In this document: positions 1-10,750 of the stretch, piece by piece
Layout of the letters: every line of letters starts with the position of its first letter
Position numbering within the stretch: the first letter of the stretch is position 1
From: Linyphia triangularis
Taxonomy: Eukaryota; Arthropoda; Arachnida; Araneae; Linyphiidae
Length of the DNA stretch: 64,000 nucleotides
Reading direction: 5' to 3'
NCBI GenBank assembly: GCA_963978545.1
Contig: OZ021721.1
Location: forward strand, 98,505,918 to 98,569,917
The notes under the pieces: generated by a model
The model's input: only the letters and a program-made list of their open reading frames with translations
The model's database searches: none
What the model was told of the DNA's origin: nothing
Translations under genes and position numbers: made by a program

Positions 1-32
1 TCTTTCATTTACTTATAATCTATATGAGCTTT

Positions 33-210
33 GGCCGACCAAACGGTATAGTGGTTAGCGTGCTAGCTTCTGGACCGCGAAGTTGAGGGTTCGAGTCCCT
101 TGCTAGGCATGGGTGTTTGTAAATGTATGTCGGCTTGTCTAATGACGAATGTTCGGCGCATTATAGCCCTCGTGTTGCTGACGGCGCCAGATAATCTGAA
201 TACAACCAAC
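33..210 (+). mobile_element. tRNA-derived SINE, family A, full length
   Basis: The head resembles a tRNA gene with an internal pol III promoter: A box TAGTGGTTAGCG near 50-61 and B box GGTTCGAGTCC near 90-100. It is followed by a family-specific body (ATGGGTGTTTGTAAATGTA onward) and a tail ending in ACAACCAAC, with no poly-A. The insertion is flanked by the direct repeat TATATGAGCTTTG (from 21 and from 211), so its boundaries are certain. It is one of ten copies in the window. Confidence 0.93.
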
Positions 211-907
211 TATATGAGCTTTGAAAGTTAACTTAATTATTTTAGAACGTGAGGGAAAATACCACATAGCATATTTTCCTTGTGGTTTGTGGCTTTATTT
301 AGTATTATTTTTTAGTTAACATTTATCCCTAAATATATGATGCACAATCCAATGAGTACTCAAAAATCATTTTTAAAGTTATTTTGCTTTCCTCTTCTTT
401 TTAAAAATAATAAGCGTTTCTTCAAATTCATGTTGTTGTTGGAAGCCTCATGTCAATATCTTTTCGCATCCTGAAAATTCTTCTCATGGATATAGTTCTA
501 TTTTATCCTAAGTGTTTTAATACTTGAAGTCTAGATTGCTTGTGACTTGAGCTAGTTCAATTTTAAGTACCCTCAACTTATGTAATGACTCTACAACGGT
601 AATACAACATTTATTTCCTAGCTAGTGAGCTAGTTGTTCAATGTGAATAAACACTAGGGAAGCACCGAAAGTAGTGGCACTGAAATAGGGAAGCACTGAA
701 ATAGTAAGTGGCGCAGTAGAGCTCATTGGAAGCTCTTGCGCCATAAAACCCTATACTACCAACTTAAATAGTAAGAACTCTCATGCAACTAATTTGAATA
801 AGACTTTTACAGATAATCAGTTTCATCTCTAGTTTGATGTAAATAAAGACTAGATTATCTGTCACTAGATTAAATCTGTCATGATCGCGGAATTATGTTT
901 AATCGCT
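211..907. other. intergenic, no gene seen
   Basis: AT-rich DNA with stops in all frames. I see no splice-bounded open frame, RNA gene or bounded repeat here. Confidence 0.5.
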
Positions 908-1754
908 TTAATAATATAATCTATAAAAACAAAGTTTTTAATAGAAATCTTTTATATGCATTACCAATTGTTATATTCATTAACTCAAAGCCGGTTTTAT
1001 TGTCAGCGCGTGCTTGATGTTTGTATCTGATTTTAAATATTCAAAACATTTCTATCAGCAAAATTTGCTACAAACTAAGTTTCAAAATTTATTTATTAAA
1101 ATTGAATATGAATTTATGCATTCACTTTCAAATATCTTTTATTTATTCTGATTAAAACAATTTTGTCCATAGAAAAGAGCTTCAACAATGATTGATTAAA
1201 ATTCTTTCATTTACAGCTTTACTACGCAACGCAACGTTGAATTGACTGGATTTATTACGTAATAAATGTGTGCATTCGAGTCTAAAAATTATTAATTTAT
1301 TTTGAATATGAATTTATGCATTCACGTTCAAATATCTTTTATTTATTCTGATTAAAACAGTTTTGCAAATAGAAAAGAGCTTCAACAATGATTGGTTAAA
1401 ATTCTTTCATTTACAGCTATACTACGCAACGCAACGTTGAATTGACTGGATTTATTGCGTAATAAATGTGTGCATTCGAGTCCAAAAATCATAAATTTAT
1501 TTTGATTGAAATAAAGGAAAAAGCTTCAACAATGATCGGTTTAATGGGATTTATTAGTATTCCAAAACGGTTATAGAAACTTGTATAAAAGAAACCTTTT
1601 AGTGACAGTAACAATCCCCCAAAACTTGATAGAATGCATTGTCATCGACATCGAATCTATCTGCCAAGTTTCAAACTGATCAGATGACGACAAGTGGGTT
1701 AAACTTCAACAGATTTACCCGGCAGCCACACACACAATCGAAGTCAATATAATG

Positions 1755-1760
<6 letters not shown>
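908..1760. repeat. segmental duplication, copy 1
   Basis: This block is colinear with 3608-4335. Shared landmarks in the same order are the ATATAATC-ATAAAA-CAAAG stretch, the GTGCTTG-TGTTT stretch, TCTGATTAAAAC, CCTTTTAGTGACAGTAACA, CATCGAATCTATCTG, and a closing TCAATATAATGGATTTA. The copies are clearly diverged. This copy contains an extra 200-bp tandem duplication (1103-1302 and 1303-1502) and ends in a 27-nt A run. I see no coding content. Confidence 0.75.
1103..1502. repeat. 200-bp tandem duplication
   Basis: The segment starting GAATATGAATTTATGCATTC at about 1103 recurs exactly 200 bp later with only scattered substitutions (for example ACTTTCA versus ACGTTCA, ATTACGTAA versus ATTGCGTAA). 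A partial third unit follows at about 1503-1545. Confidence 0.88.
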
Positions 1761-1794
<34 letters not shown>

Positions 1795-2030
1795 CAGATC
1801 GTTGATGAGGCTCAATCATTAGATTGTTTCGCATCACTAAATAACCTCTAACTAACAACCCAATCACTAATTTGTCATTAAGTTAATATTGAAATTGATA
1901 GTGCGTCAATTGAACTAATTTCAGTGACCTGGATAATTCATGTCTTGAAGCCGAAGTAGGCTTAGAAATCATCTTAGATATCTATGTTATCAACTCTCTC
2001 AACTAGTTAGTGACTGTTGATAACCATGAG

Positions 2031-2211
2031 TTGTTTGGTTGTATTCAGATTATCTGGCGCCGTCAGCAACACGAGGGCTATAATGCACCGAAACATTCGT
2101 CATTAGACAAGCCAACACACATTTACAAACACCCATGCCTAACATGGGACTTGAACCCGCAACCTCGCGGTCTAGAAGCCAGCACGCTAACCACTATACC
2201 GTTTGGTCGGC
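2031..2211 (-). mobile_element. tRNA-derived SINE, family A, full length
   Basis: Reverse orientation; tRNA-like head at the right end and tail TTGTATTCAGATTATCTGG at the left. The flanking direct repeat TTGATAACCATGAG is perfect (2017-2030 and 2212-2225). The open frame across it is a chance read through the SINE. Confidence 0.93.
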
Positions 2212-2296
2212 TTGATAACCATGAGAAATCTATTAAAAAAGTATTAGATGGGGACAGTATAGTGGCCATTCAATTGGCTTCATTTGCATACTTAGG

Positions 2297-2471
2297 TTGG
2301 TTGTTTTCAGATTATCTGGCGCCGTCAGCAACACGAGGGCTATAATGCGCCGAAACATTCGTCATTAGACAAGCCAACATACATTTACAAACACCCATGC
2401 CTAACACGGGACTCGAACCCACAACCTCGCGGTCTAGAAGCAAGCACGCTAACCACTATACCGTTTGGTCG
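2297..2471 (-). mobile_element. tRNA-derived SINE, family A, full length
   Basis: A second copy only about 70 bp from the preceding one, same orientation. The target duplication TTTGCATACTTAGG (2283-2296) is matched by TCTGCACACTTAGG (2472-2485), two differences, so it is an independent and older insertion rather than a tandem copy. Confidence 0.92.
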
Positions 2472-2608
2472 TCTGCACACTTAGGAGAAACCGCTTTTGA
2501 GTTATCTAGAATTTACAGTCAGTTAGAGATCAGTAGTCGTATCTCTATTTTAAAATCGTCCCAGCCTCTCCTGCTCTAACGGTTGTCTCTCAGCAAAGAT
2601 TAGTATAC

Positions 2609-2690
2609 TGTAAAGTAAACTCTTTATAGTATAGTAATCTTGTAAAGTAAACTCTTTATAGTATACTAATTTTGTAAAGTAAACTCTACT
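2609..2690. repeat. 32-bp minisatellite, about 2.5 units
   Basis: TGTAAAGTAAACTCTTTATA starts at 2609, 2641 and 2673 (last unit partial), a constant 32-bp spacing. Confidence 0.85.
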
Positions 2691-2699
2691 CGGCATTCG

Positions 2700-3600
2700 C
2701 CTTTCCTTTCTTTGGTCTATGACGTTTATGGTGGTGTTGGGCTGAGTTATCACCAGACACGGTCACTGCCAGGCGCGGATTCAGAAATGTTGATGCAAGC
2801 AACTCAACACGTTCAGAAATTGAAAGAAGGGGAAAGGGAAGAAATAAATAAAAATCTAGGACATAAAAGATTAAACAGTTATGCAAGAGAGAACCAAAGT
2901 TAAAAAAAAAAAATCAACAACTACATAAGTACGCTTTTAATTTATTGATAGATTAAATACCCTTAAAATTAAAAATAATAAAATTCTAAAACATCATTGA
3001 ATGTAATTTTGATTACTTTAATTCGCAGTTAAAAACTTAAATGTTACTAATTTTTAATATTAATAAAATCTTTAAATGAGCAATCACCGAAAAAACAAAA
3101 TTACTCATTTAGAAAAAAAAAAAAAGAAAAAAAAAAAAAAAAAATGGTGAACCATAGTCAAGTAAAACGCTGTAAAGTTTAAGAGGGAAAGCTAGTTTGT
3201 TCCTGCCCCATAGATCTAATGCTTTATCTTTTTAGTTGCAATTTTTGCCGTGGTATTTCTTTAAAGCGTATCAAATTTTATAGCAGGCATAACATCATTA
3301 AACAATTGAAGGCATTTAAAATGGCAATTTGCTATACCAATTTAAAAATGGCATAACATCATTAAAATATTTGAAGGCAAAATAACTAGTGTTTCTTTTT
3401 ATTATTACTGATTGATTTAAGTAATTATATAATTATAAGCTAACTAAAAAAAAAAAAACTTTTTAAGAGTAATAATAATAATAATAATAAAAAAAATCAC
3501 TAAAGATTCTACCTTCAAATTTTTTTTATGAACTTTTATTACTGATTTTATGCCTTCTATAAAATTGTATAGCTTTAAAGTAATACACTTTCAGAAATTG
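2700..3600. other. intergenic, low complexity, no gene seen
   Basis: It contains an A-rich run broken by one G (about 3113-3143) and a (TAA)n microsatellite at about 3470-3490. Short open frames on both strands near 2.7-2.9 kb have no recognisable domain or splice context. Confidence 0.5.
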
Positions 3601-3607
3601 TGGCTAA

Positions 3608-4335
3608 AATAATATAACCCATAAAAGCAAAGTTTTAAATATAAATCCTTTATACGCATTGACAATTTTCAAAAACGTTAACACAGCGCCGAATCTGTAA
3701 ACAGCATGTGCTTGGTGTGTTTTAAATATCTATCAGCAAATTGTGTGGCAAACTACTTATTTACTATCCTTTATTTCTATATCCGTTATATCTATCAACA
3801 AAATTTCAAATTTTATTTCTTAAAAATGAACGTCACACTCATATCCACAACCAAATATCTTTAATTAATTCTGATTAAAACTATTTTATTATTTATTTAT
3901 TAAAAAAATTTGGCAATATGAAAGAGTTTTAACAATGGTCGGTTTAATGCTATTTTAAAGCGATTGGATGACGGCAAGTTGGTTTATTAGTATTCCGTAA
4001 AAGCGACCTTTTAGTGACAGTAACAGCCCCAAAATTGGATAAAATGCATTTTCATCAACATCGAATCTATCTGTCAAGTTTCGGCCCGATTGGATGACGA
4101 CAAGGGGGGCTAATTAGTTTGGTTGGTTGTATTAAGATTATCTGGCGCCGTCAGCAACACGAGGGCTATAATGCGCCGAAACATTCGTCATTAGACAAGC
4201 CAACATACATTTACAAACACCCATGCCAACACGGGACTCGAACCCGCAACCTCGCGGTGGGGGCTAATTAGGCGTCTGCAGATTTGCCCGCCATCAGAAA
4301 ACATTCACACAAAATCAAAGTTAATATAAAGGATT
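3608..4335. repeat. segmental duplication, copy 2
   Basis: Diverged counterpart of 908-1760. It lacks the 200-bp internal duplication of copy 1 and carries a 5'-truncated SINE (4118-4258) that copy 1 lacks, so that SINE arrived after the duplication. Landmarks include CCTTTTAGTGACAGTAACA near 4007 and CATCGAATCTATCTG near 4060. Confidence 0.72.
4118..4258 (-). mobile_element. tRNA-derived SINE, family A, 5'-truncated
   Basis: The tail and body are intact, but the element stops inside the tRNA-like head just past the B box (right end CCTCGCGGT), so the A box is missing. The perfect flanking repeat GGGGGCTAATTAG (4105-4117 and 4259-4271) shows it integrated in this truncated form and was not cut down later. 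Confidence 0.92.
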
Positions 4336-4387
4336 TAAAAATAAAGCATTGTATCCATTGAGCAGAGACATACTGACGTACCCTCTA

Positions 4388-4726
4388 TGGAAAGAAACAA
4401 GAAATCTGATTCACGCAAATGCCAAATGTAAATTCTTGCATGTATTCAATCCTCGATATTATTGCTTTGTACGCAAGTGACGCACTTCTTATCATTTCTG
4501 TACATATTCAATATTAGGAATTTCTACCCTTGTGCATAAATACTAAGTTCGGGGAAATGGAATGAAACAAGAAATATGATGTACGCAAATATCAAATGTT
4601 AATTCATGTATGTATTGGATCATCAATACTCTTTTATTATACGTAAGTGACACAATTTAGTATCACGAAACTTTTGATGTGTGCGCAAATGCCACGTTTG
4701 GTATGAACGCAAATGCCACGTTGGGT
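4388..4726. repeat. diverged 170-bp tandem duplication
   Basis: GAAACAAGAAAT at about 4393 recurs at about 4563 with the same downstream order (ACGCAAATRYCAAATGT, then ATTCATGTATGTATT-like, then TACGYAAGTGACRCA). Confidence 0.7.
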
Positions 4727-4741
4727 ATGAACGCAAATGTC
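4685..4741. repeat. 24-bp minisatellite, about 2.4 units
   Basis: GCAAATGCCACGTTTGGTAT begins at 4685, 4709 and 4733 (partial), 24 bp apart. It lies 150 bp upstream of the exon-like segment. Confidence 0.85.
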
Positions 4742-4887
4742 AGCATTTGTTCTCCTGCCTTGTATCTGGGCCTGGTCTCAACCAGATGAGCTTACGTGTC
4801 ATCACAAACTATTTTATTATAACGAAGTGTTTTCATTTGGAAATTTCTCATTCGCTCCGATTCTAACAGAAACCTCATCTTTTACAG

Positions 4888-4991
4888 TTGGTCCAGTGGC
4901 AGCGTTGTCTGAAGAATGGAAGCTAATGGATGGTTTCCCACGGTTTGTGGATTTTAATCAGTTGATGGAGATCGCACTGCATCACGCAGAG
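4888..4991 (+). CDS. orphan coding exon of an unidentified gene
   Basis: A 104-nt open segment preceded by a good acceptor (CATCTTTTACAG) and followed by a consensus donor (GAG|GTGAGT). With one base from an upstream exon it encodes about 35 residues, with key stretches ALSEEWKLMDGFPRFVDF and QLMEIALHHAE; it leaves at phase 0. Base composition is clearly less AT-biased than its surroundings. I do not recognise the family. No partner exons were identified within the window, and the nearby repeats break up the locus. It may be one exon of a gene extending off the left edge, or a remnant. The longer open frame covering it starts upstream of the acceptor and reads through both splice sites, so it is not the product. 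Confidence 0.5.
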
Positions 4992-5266
4992 GTGAGTTCA
5001 GATCAAAAACAATTAGGGAAAACTGTCACGCAGTCGAAACGACATTTTATTGTTGAGGTACATATTTGCCATGGTAACACTGCTGGTATCTGAACCAAGG
5101 ATAGGTAAGGCACAGAATTTTTTATTCTAGAGGGTAGATGGTGATGCATCAATGGGTGTTGTCTTGATGTTCACTCAAAGTAAACCAATCATTTTATGTC
5201 AAGGCTATGAAAAGTGAAGCATTGAGGGCAGTGATGTAGAACAAAAATCCGGTCAAGAGCGAATAC

Positions 5267-5760
5267 TATCATGTCGAGTATTCCGTATCCGATCTCTGTG
5301 CGTTTGATCACTCAATCTGATCTTTAATTCTTTTGAAACGTGACAGCACATTCGCAGATAGTTCACGAAAAATCTTTTTCAGCGTTAATCTCCTTTTGAA
5401 TCTTAGGTATTTGGATGCAGGTTTGTTTATAGGTATTATGTTTTGCAAAAAAAATCAATAAATGGTTTACATTGATCGAAACCGAAACTTTACTTGTTTA
5501 TGAAAGTAAGATCGATCATGTCGAGTGTTCCGTATCCGATCTCTGTGCGTTTGATCACTCAATCTGATCTTTAATTCTTTTGAAACTTGACAGCACATTC
5601 GCAGGTAGTTCACGTAAACGCTTTTCCAGCGTTAATCTCCTTTTGGATCTTAGGTATTTAAGTGCAGGTCCATTTATAGGTATCATGTTTTGCAAAAAAA
5701 TCATTAAATGGTCTACATTGATCGAAACCGAAACTTTGCTTGTTTATGAAAGTACTTTTC
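5267..5760. repeat. 247-bp tandem duplication
   Basis: The block from ATCATGTCGAG through CGAAACTTTRCTTGTTTATG occurs twice, offset by 247 bp, with about one substitution per ten to twenty bases. The 69-residue open frame in the second copy is broken in the first, so I do not call it coding. Confidence 0.88.
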
Positions 5761-6179
5761 AAAAGATTTGTAAAGTGTTAGAAAAATAAAGAAGAAAAAA
5801 TAAATAAAATTTGGAAATTTGGATGACACCACTCGCTTTAAAAGAGTTAAACAGATAAAGCGAGATTTAAATAGTAGAGCTTATTTCAAATGTTATTGTT
5901 TAGGTCAGACGGACTGACAGAAAAGATAGGAAAGGACAGTTCTGCATCAGGTGGAGGCATAAGTAACACATTGACTTAGTGGCATCACTAGGGCATGTCA
6001 TGGTCATAAAACACGGTGTCATGTCAGGTGGTCACGAATAAAGTTGAGTTGTTTCCCCCTGTTGTTTCGACTTCATTATTACTTTTGCGAATTTGGCAAC
6101 GGTTATGAGTATTTGTTTCCTTGCATACGATTTGAGTTGTATGCTTCCTAATGCTACAGTAATTTATTTAAGTTATATA
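5761..6179. other. intergenic, no gene seen
   Basis: No supported feature. Confidence 0.5.
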
Positions 6180-6183
6180 TTAA

Positions 6184-6387
6184 CCCTTTGCACTCGATGC
6201 CTTTTCCGCGCGGAGGGACCAGCAACTCGAGACATTTTAGGTTTGGTTGGCGTTTATGGATTTGCTTCATAGAAACTATACACAGTCATTGGTCTTGCAT
6301 CAAATTTCCACATCAAACCTAGTGGTCTTCTTGTGTTTCGGCATCCAATCGTGTGGCGCCTGAGAGGCTCCGATCGAGTGCAAAGGG
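6184..6387. mobile_element. TTAA-flanked MITE (piggyBac-like), about 204 bp
   Basis: Terminal inverted repeat CCCTTTGCACTCGAT at the left and ATCGAGTGCAAAGGG at the right. The left flank is TTAA (6180-6183); the right flank is TTAG (6388-6391), one mutation from TTAA. CCCTTTG ends on a TTAA target are typical of piggyBac derivatives. There is no coding capacity. Confidence 0.85.
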
Positions 6388-7274
6388 TTAGGATTTCGCA
6401 CGTTGCATGTAACTATTGGAAATAGCAAAGAGTTTAGTTATAAAGAATTACGATGTATAAAAACGAATGTAACCAAAAATTTAAAAGATTAATTCACGCA
6501 ATGGAATATAAATGATAAGTAATTTGTGAATTATTAAAAGCAAAAACTCAAACATTAAACTCAAACTCTAAATAGATACAAACACTAACTATTAGAAATA
6601 CGAAATTGCAAGCGCTTAAATTAGAATACTTCTTTACGCATGAAATATTGAACTCTACATAGACTAATTCAAGGTTATTCATTAAAAAAATTTGGTTATG
6701 GGAGGTATAATTGTATATCAATAATTCAGAAAATTTTATGTTCCAACAGTACTTTTCAAAAGAACTTATACATAAATTCATACATTTCTGAATAACTCAA
6801 ACAGAATGCATTCACATTTTCCAAGACAGCAATTTTCTAAGAAGAGAATGTTGAATATTAAATGGACATAATTTAAAATAGCTCATTAAGAGGAAATGTA
6901 AAACACACTCAGATTTCAAAAATTAACGAAATTATTTAGTAAAATTTATGAAGGCGAACCTCTAAAAGAAAAAGAACATTGCTACTCGTAAGGACAATTA
7001 AATGCATAAAATAGAGCTCGAATAAACTAATAAAAATTACTTTAAATCGTGAGGTAGAAATCGAACATAAATAATAAAATTTTCGTGAATTCTTGAAAGT
7101 CAAAAGTATTATTACAAAATAATACAAAAAATCTAATTAGAAATCAGAAATTGTTAGTAACTTAAATAAAAATTTTTATTTTATGTGGTCCAAAAATATT
7201 TTTTTTTTGGTACTAAATTGACTATATTCAATTCAGAAAATAATTTTCACCTCTACTCTCCAAATAATTTATGC
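6388..7274. other. intergenic, AT-rich, no gene seen
   Basis: Small minus-strand open frames at 6548-6781 and 6936-7127 are AT-composition artefacts without domains. Confidence 0.5.
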
Positions 7275-7490
7275 ATAATTTCTAGGGATGGAACGGATGT
7301 GATTTTTGCCGGATACCGGATTTCGGATATCCGGGGTACCATGTCTACCGGATACGGATATCCGAAACGGATTTCACCGGATATCCGGCCGGATATTCGG
7401 TCTATACACTAAAAACGATAGTTATACGATATGCTATACGAAAAAAAATGGTCATGATATGAAGTATTAAGTAAATTATAATTAGTGGTT

Positions 7491-7750
7491 AGCGCACCGC
7501 AAGGCATGCCACAGGTCCATGGTTTGATTCGTGGACTGGGCAAGGTTGACTTAGCTGTTTATACCTGAAAGAAATAAACTGAGGAGGACCATGCATGCTT
7601 GGGAACTAAACACTGGGGTTCGGCGTCAGAATGACCATCTGACCGGAACATCTGCCATGTGACACACAAATGCCACAGTCAATAAAGCTGAGCTGGGCCC
7701 AGCAGGCCTTGGTCCACACGGGCTGTCGCGCCACTGAGTTGATTTTTTTT
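7491..7750 (+). mobile_element. tRNA-derived SINE, family B
   Basis: A-box-like TAGTGGTTAGCGC and B-box-like GGTTTGATTCG near the left end suggest a pol III head lacking its first bases. The GC-richer body ends in CACGGGCTGTCGCGCCACTG followed by a T-rich tail. It differs from family A and sits inside the hAT element, so it inserted later. No clear target duplication was found. Confidence 0.72.
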
Positions 7751-7971
7751 ATTTAAACTTTAGTTGATGAAACGATGTTTTAGTGATGCCAATACCTACA
7801 CTTGCTGAACAATTTTGAAACTTCATCACCATTTTTTTTTGTGTGTTACTTAAAATTGTACCAAACATTCTGCAATGTGATGAAAATATTTCAGAATTAT
7901 GCTTAACGTTATGTTATACCATATTTAAAATATATATTTAATATAAACAAACAAAATTAGTACTTACATAT

Positions 7972-8316
7972 TTTTGCGGTTAAGGCTTTTGTTTTAGGAT
8001 CATCTAAACTCCACAATTTTGGTACAAATAATTTCGATTCCAATGTTATCTGCGTGCATTTCTTGTTTTGATGAATTGTTTTTTCTTGTTCATCAATATT
8101 TGATGCATTTAGTGAGTCTTTTAAGCTTCGGTGAATTTCCTTATGCACACTCATTAAATGGTTCCATAAGGGTTTTGTGGAAAAGGATTTTGGGCTTTTG
8201 CCGCGCACAATATATTTTTTAAACGATTCTGTGGAGCAAGTAACACATAGGGCTTTGCTTTCGTCATTTCCATTAATTTTAAAATACTTCCAAATGGGTG
8301 ATTTTAAATGAGCCAT
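7972..8316 (-). CDS. BED zinc-finger N-terminal exon of an hAT transposase
   Basis: It opens with MAHLKSPIWKYFKINGNDES, followed by a Cys-X2-Cys pair (CVTC) and a His-X4-His pair (HLMSVH), the BED-finger layout WKYF...C-x2-C...H-x4-H seen at the N terminus of hAT transposases and ZBED proteins; it binds the element's terminal DNA. The open frame runs to 7957, but a consensus donor (AAATAT|GTAAGTA) near 7972 suggests the coding exon ends there, with the catalytic RNase H-like domain once on a downstream exon. No such exon is visible in the remaining 700 bp to the element end, where family-B SINE sequence sits. It is therefore likely a remnant that could at most make a DNA-binding fragment. Confidence 0.72.
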
Positions 8317-9169
8317 TATTAAAAATCATAAATTGGATTGTAATTGGAGAAAACTATGATTCAAGACATTCTAGAGAGCTAAATATAATTCCACATTGTG
8401 GCGCTGCGTTAAAGACCTAAAAATTACAATACTTCATTTTACGTCAGAAAAAATATACCAGCTTTCAACTTCTGCCAATGAAAAATCAGAAATTAGACCA
8501 TACCATTCACAGCATAAAGGGGTAGAGTATTATCGTCGATAGAACAAAAAAAAAAAAAGCATTGAGGAGTGCGCATTAGCTATTTATTGCTTTTTACTCG
8601 CTAGCAAATGTCAGAAAAAAAGGAGAAAGTGAGTATAAAACTAAAACTCTTAACAAGTAGCTTATGTTATGGAAAAAAAGTACTATTTATTAGAATTTCG
8701 GTTCGTGTTTTATGGAGAAGCATTCAAATATAACATCTGGAATTAATCGGATCATAAACTTGGAATGAAAAGAACATATTGCAAAACACGTATGAAGGAT
8801 GTGCATGGAAAAAGTTTGGAGGAATGGTTTATGCTTATCAACTCGGCGCCCTACCTCATCTCTGAAGTTATGGATATGCCAAAGCATAGTTCTCAAGAAG
8901 GAACTTTTTTGTTTTCTAACTTGACTGTAATTTATGTCCAAGAAGAAAAAAAAGTATAGGATGCGGTGTCCCTTTTGTCCGCAAAAGATCACTATTTTTT
9001 GCAAAAAATTATTTCTTGTGGATACCTGGTGGCCGGATATCCGAATGAAATTATCGGATGTCCGGTATTTCAAATCGGATATCCGACGGGGTTTCGGATA
9101 TTGAAAAATCAGCCGGATATGCCGGATATCGGATATTTGCCGGATATCCGTTCCATCCCTAATAATTTC

Positions 9170-10047
9170 ATACCTTTCAGAATAGCTGAAACGAAGTGTG
9201 TTCACATTTCCCGACACAACTATTTCTTAAAGGGATTTGTGTTCAATTTTATATTGATAAATTATACCAAATCTTAAGAAAAACTTGGAAAATATACTGA
9301 GACATTAAAAATTGATTAAATTGGTACTGAAAATTTAAGAAAGTGGACATCCTAAAGTGGGTACATTTGAATATACATGTACCCTCTTAGATGCTCTTAC
9401 GGCCTCCAGTGTTTCTCAGATTTTAAATTTTGTGAAACCCTGATGTATAAAAATGACGCTAAAATTATTAAAGTTACAAAAATATTTTTGTTTTCATTTT
9501 TGCTTCTGTATATAAAAGTGTTTTTGTTTTCATTTTCATTTCTGCATAAAAAAATATTTTTGTTTTAATTTTAATTTTTTCATTTTAATCCAAGAAAAGA
9601 TAAACTAAATGAATCGTAAATGTAAAGGGATCATGTCACATTTTCTTAAGTTTATAGAAGAGAGAATTTTTTTTATCTTCTCCAAAAATACGTTTTTAAT
9701 AAAAAATTTTCATTCTAGTGTCTGGGAAATAGGTTTCAGGGAAACCCTGATAAAGAATTTATAATTTTACTTGCTTAAGAATTGCTACGAGCGAAATAAG
9801 TCTTATATGGAACTGTCCCTTTTTATATTTAAGCATCTTAGAGCTCCCGATTACCAATAAAACTACCAGGAAAACTAAAAAAAATAAGCAAATTATCCAT
9901 AGTAAAACACATCGCATTAAGCTTTGTATATTTTACTAACTGTGTTATTTTACAGAGATTCAAAGTATTCATCTTTTAGGTGCCTTTTTAATGAACTAAT
10001 GGTTGGTGCACTAGAATTCAACTCGTCCATTTTTCTCTGGTTATTGG
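9170..10047. other. intergenic, T-rich low complexity, no gene seen
   Basis: TTTTGTTTTCATTTTT-type runs at about 9485-9580. No supported gene. Confidence 0.5.
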
Positions 10048-10218
10048 TTGGTTGTTTTCAGATTATCTGGCGCCGTCAGCAACACAAGGGCTATAATTCG
10101 CCGAAACATTCGTCACAAGCCAACATACATTTACAAACACCCATGCAACACGGGACTCGAACCCGCAACCTCGCGGTCTAGAAGCTAGCACGCTAACCAC
10201 TATACCGTTTGGTCGGCA
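10048..10218 (-). mobile_element. tRNA-derived SINE, family A
   Basis: Full head and tail with a few small internal deletions (for example in the stretch normally reading GTCATTAGACAAGCC). Flanked by CTCTGGTTATTGG at the left and CTCACTGGTTATTGG at the right, a slightly diverged target duplication. Confidence 0.9.
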
Positions 10219-10390
10219 CTCTCACTGGTTATTGGAAGTTTGGTCAATGAATAAGCTCTGCTTTGGGGTATTGTAAGAGTTACATTAGGTTTTCTAGCTG
10301 GGAAAATTCGCAAGCTAATACCATTGAAGTTTTGTGTACTTTTTTGACTTATGATATTCGTTAAATCTCAATCTCAAGAAGCGAGACAAC

Positions 10391-10571
10391 TGCCGACCAA
10401 ATGGTATAGTGGTTAGCGTGCTAGCTTCTAGACAGCGAAGTTGCGGGTTTGAGTCCCGCGTTAGGTATGGGTGTTTGTAAATGTATGTTGGCTTGTCTAA
10501 TGACGAATGTTTCGGCGCATTATAGCCCTTGTGTTGCTGACGGCGCCAGTTAATCTGAAAACAACCAACCA
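10391..10571 (+). mobile_element. tRNA-derived SINE, family A, full length
   Basis: Forward orientation, about 175 bp from the previous copy, which points the other way, so the two could form an inverted pair. The target duplication GCGAGACAAC (10381-10390) is matched by ACGAGACAAC (10572-10581). The tail ends ACAACCAACC. Confidence 0.92.
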
Positions 10572-10738
10572 ACGAGACAACTTTTTTTTTTAAACTAACG
10601 CCTTACACTAATGTGTAAACCTCTGTTACACTAATCTATCATACTATGAAAAATTTAGAAAATGTGACGTAACCCCTTTTTTACATTTAGCGTTTCAAAT
10701 ATACTATAGCTTTATAATAAGTTACATCTAACATAACC

Positions 10739-10750
10739 TTTATTATTTTA
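10739..10750 (+). promoter_or_regulatory. splice acceptor of a 5'-UTR intron
   Basis: A T-rich tract ends in TTTTAG immediately before GTGAGAATTTC, 18 nt upstream of the galactosyltransferase ATG. It implies at least one non-coding upstream exon, whose position I could not find. Confidence 0.55.

Larger units (their letters stand above)
7283..9161. mobile_element. hAT-superfamily DNA transposon, internally rearranged
   Basis: The 16-bp terminal inverted repeats are perfect: TAGGGATGGAACGGAT at the left and ATCCGTTCCATCCCTA at the right. They are flanked by a perfect 8-bp target duplication ATAATTTC (7275-7282 and 9162-9169), the hallmark of hAT insertion. Both subterminal regions (about 7300-7410 and 9020-9155) are packed with CGGATATCCG-type motifs, as expected for transposase binding sites. 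Inside are a BED-finger exon on the minus strand and a second SINE family. The 1.88-kb length and lack of a catalytic-core frame indicate a non-autonomous derivative. Confidence 0.95.

Noticed and set aside
33..110. A tRNA gene
   Set aside because: A and B boxes are present, but the sequence does not fold into a full cloverleaf and is the head of a SINE repeated ten times with target duplications.
2010..2579. Open frames of 111 and 60 codons
   Set aside because: They run through two SINE copies; the same peptide words recur at 10.0, 10.5 and 49.8 kb, so they are repeat read-through.
4737..5093. A 118-codon protein starting at about 4737
   Set aside because: The frame crosses a good splice acceptor and donor; only the 4888-4991 part looks coding.
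8690..9217. A 175-codon minus-strand protein
   Set aside because: It is a read through the CGGATAT-rich terminal region of the hAT element and crosses its boundary.
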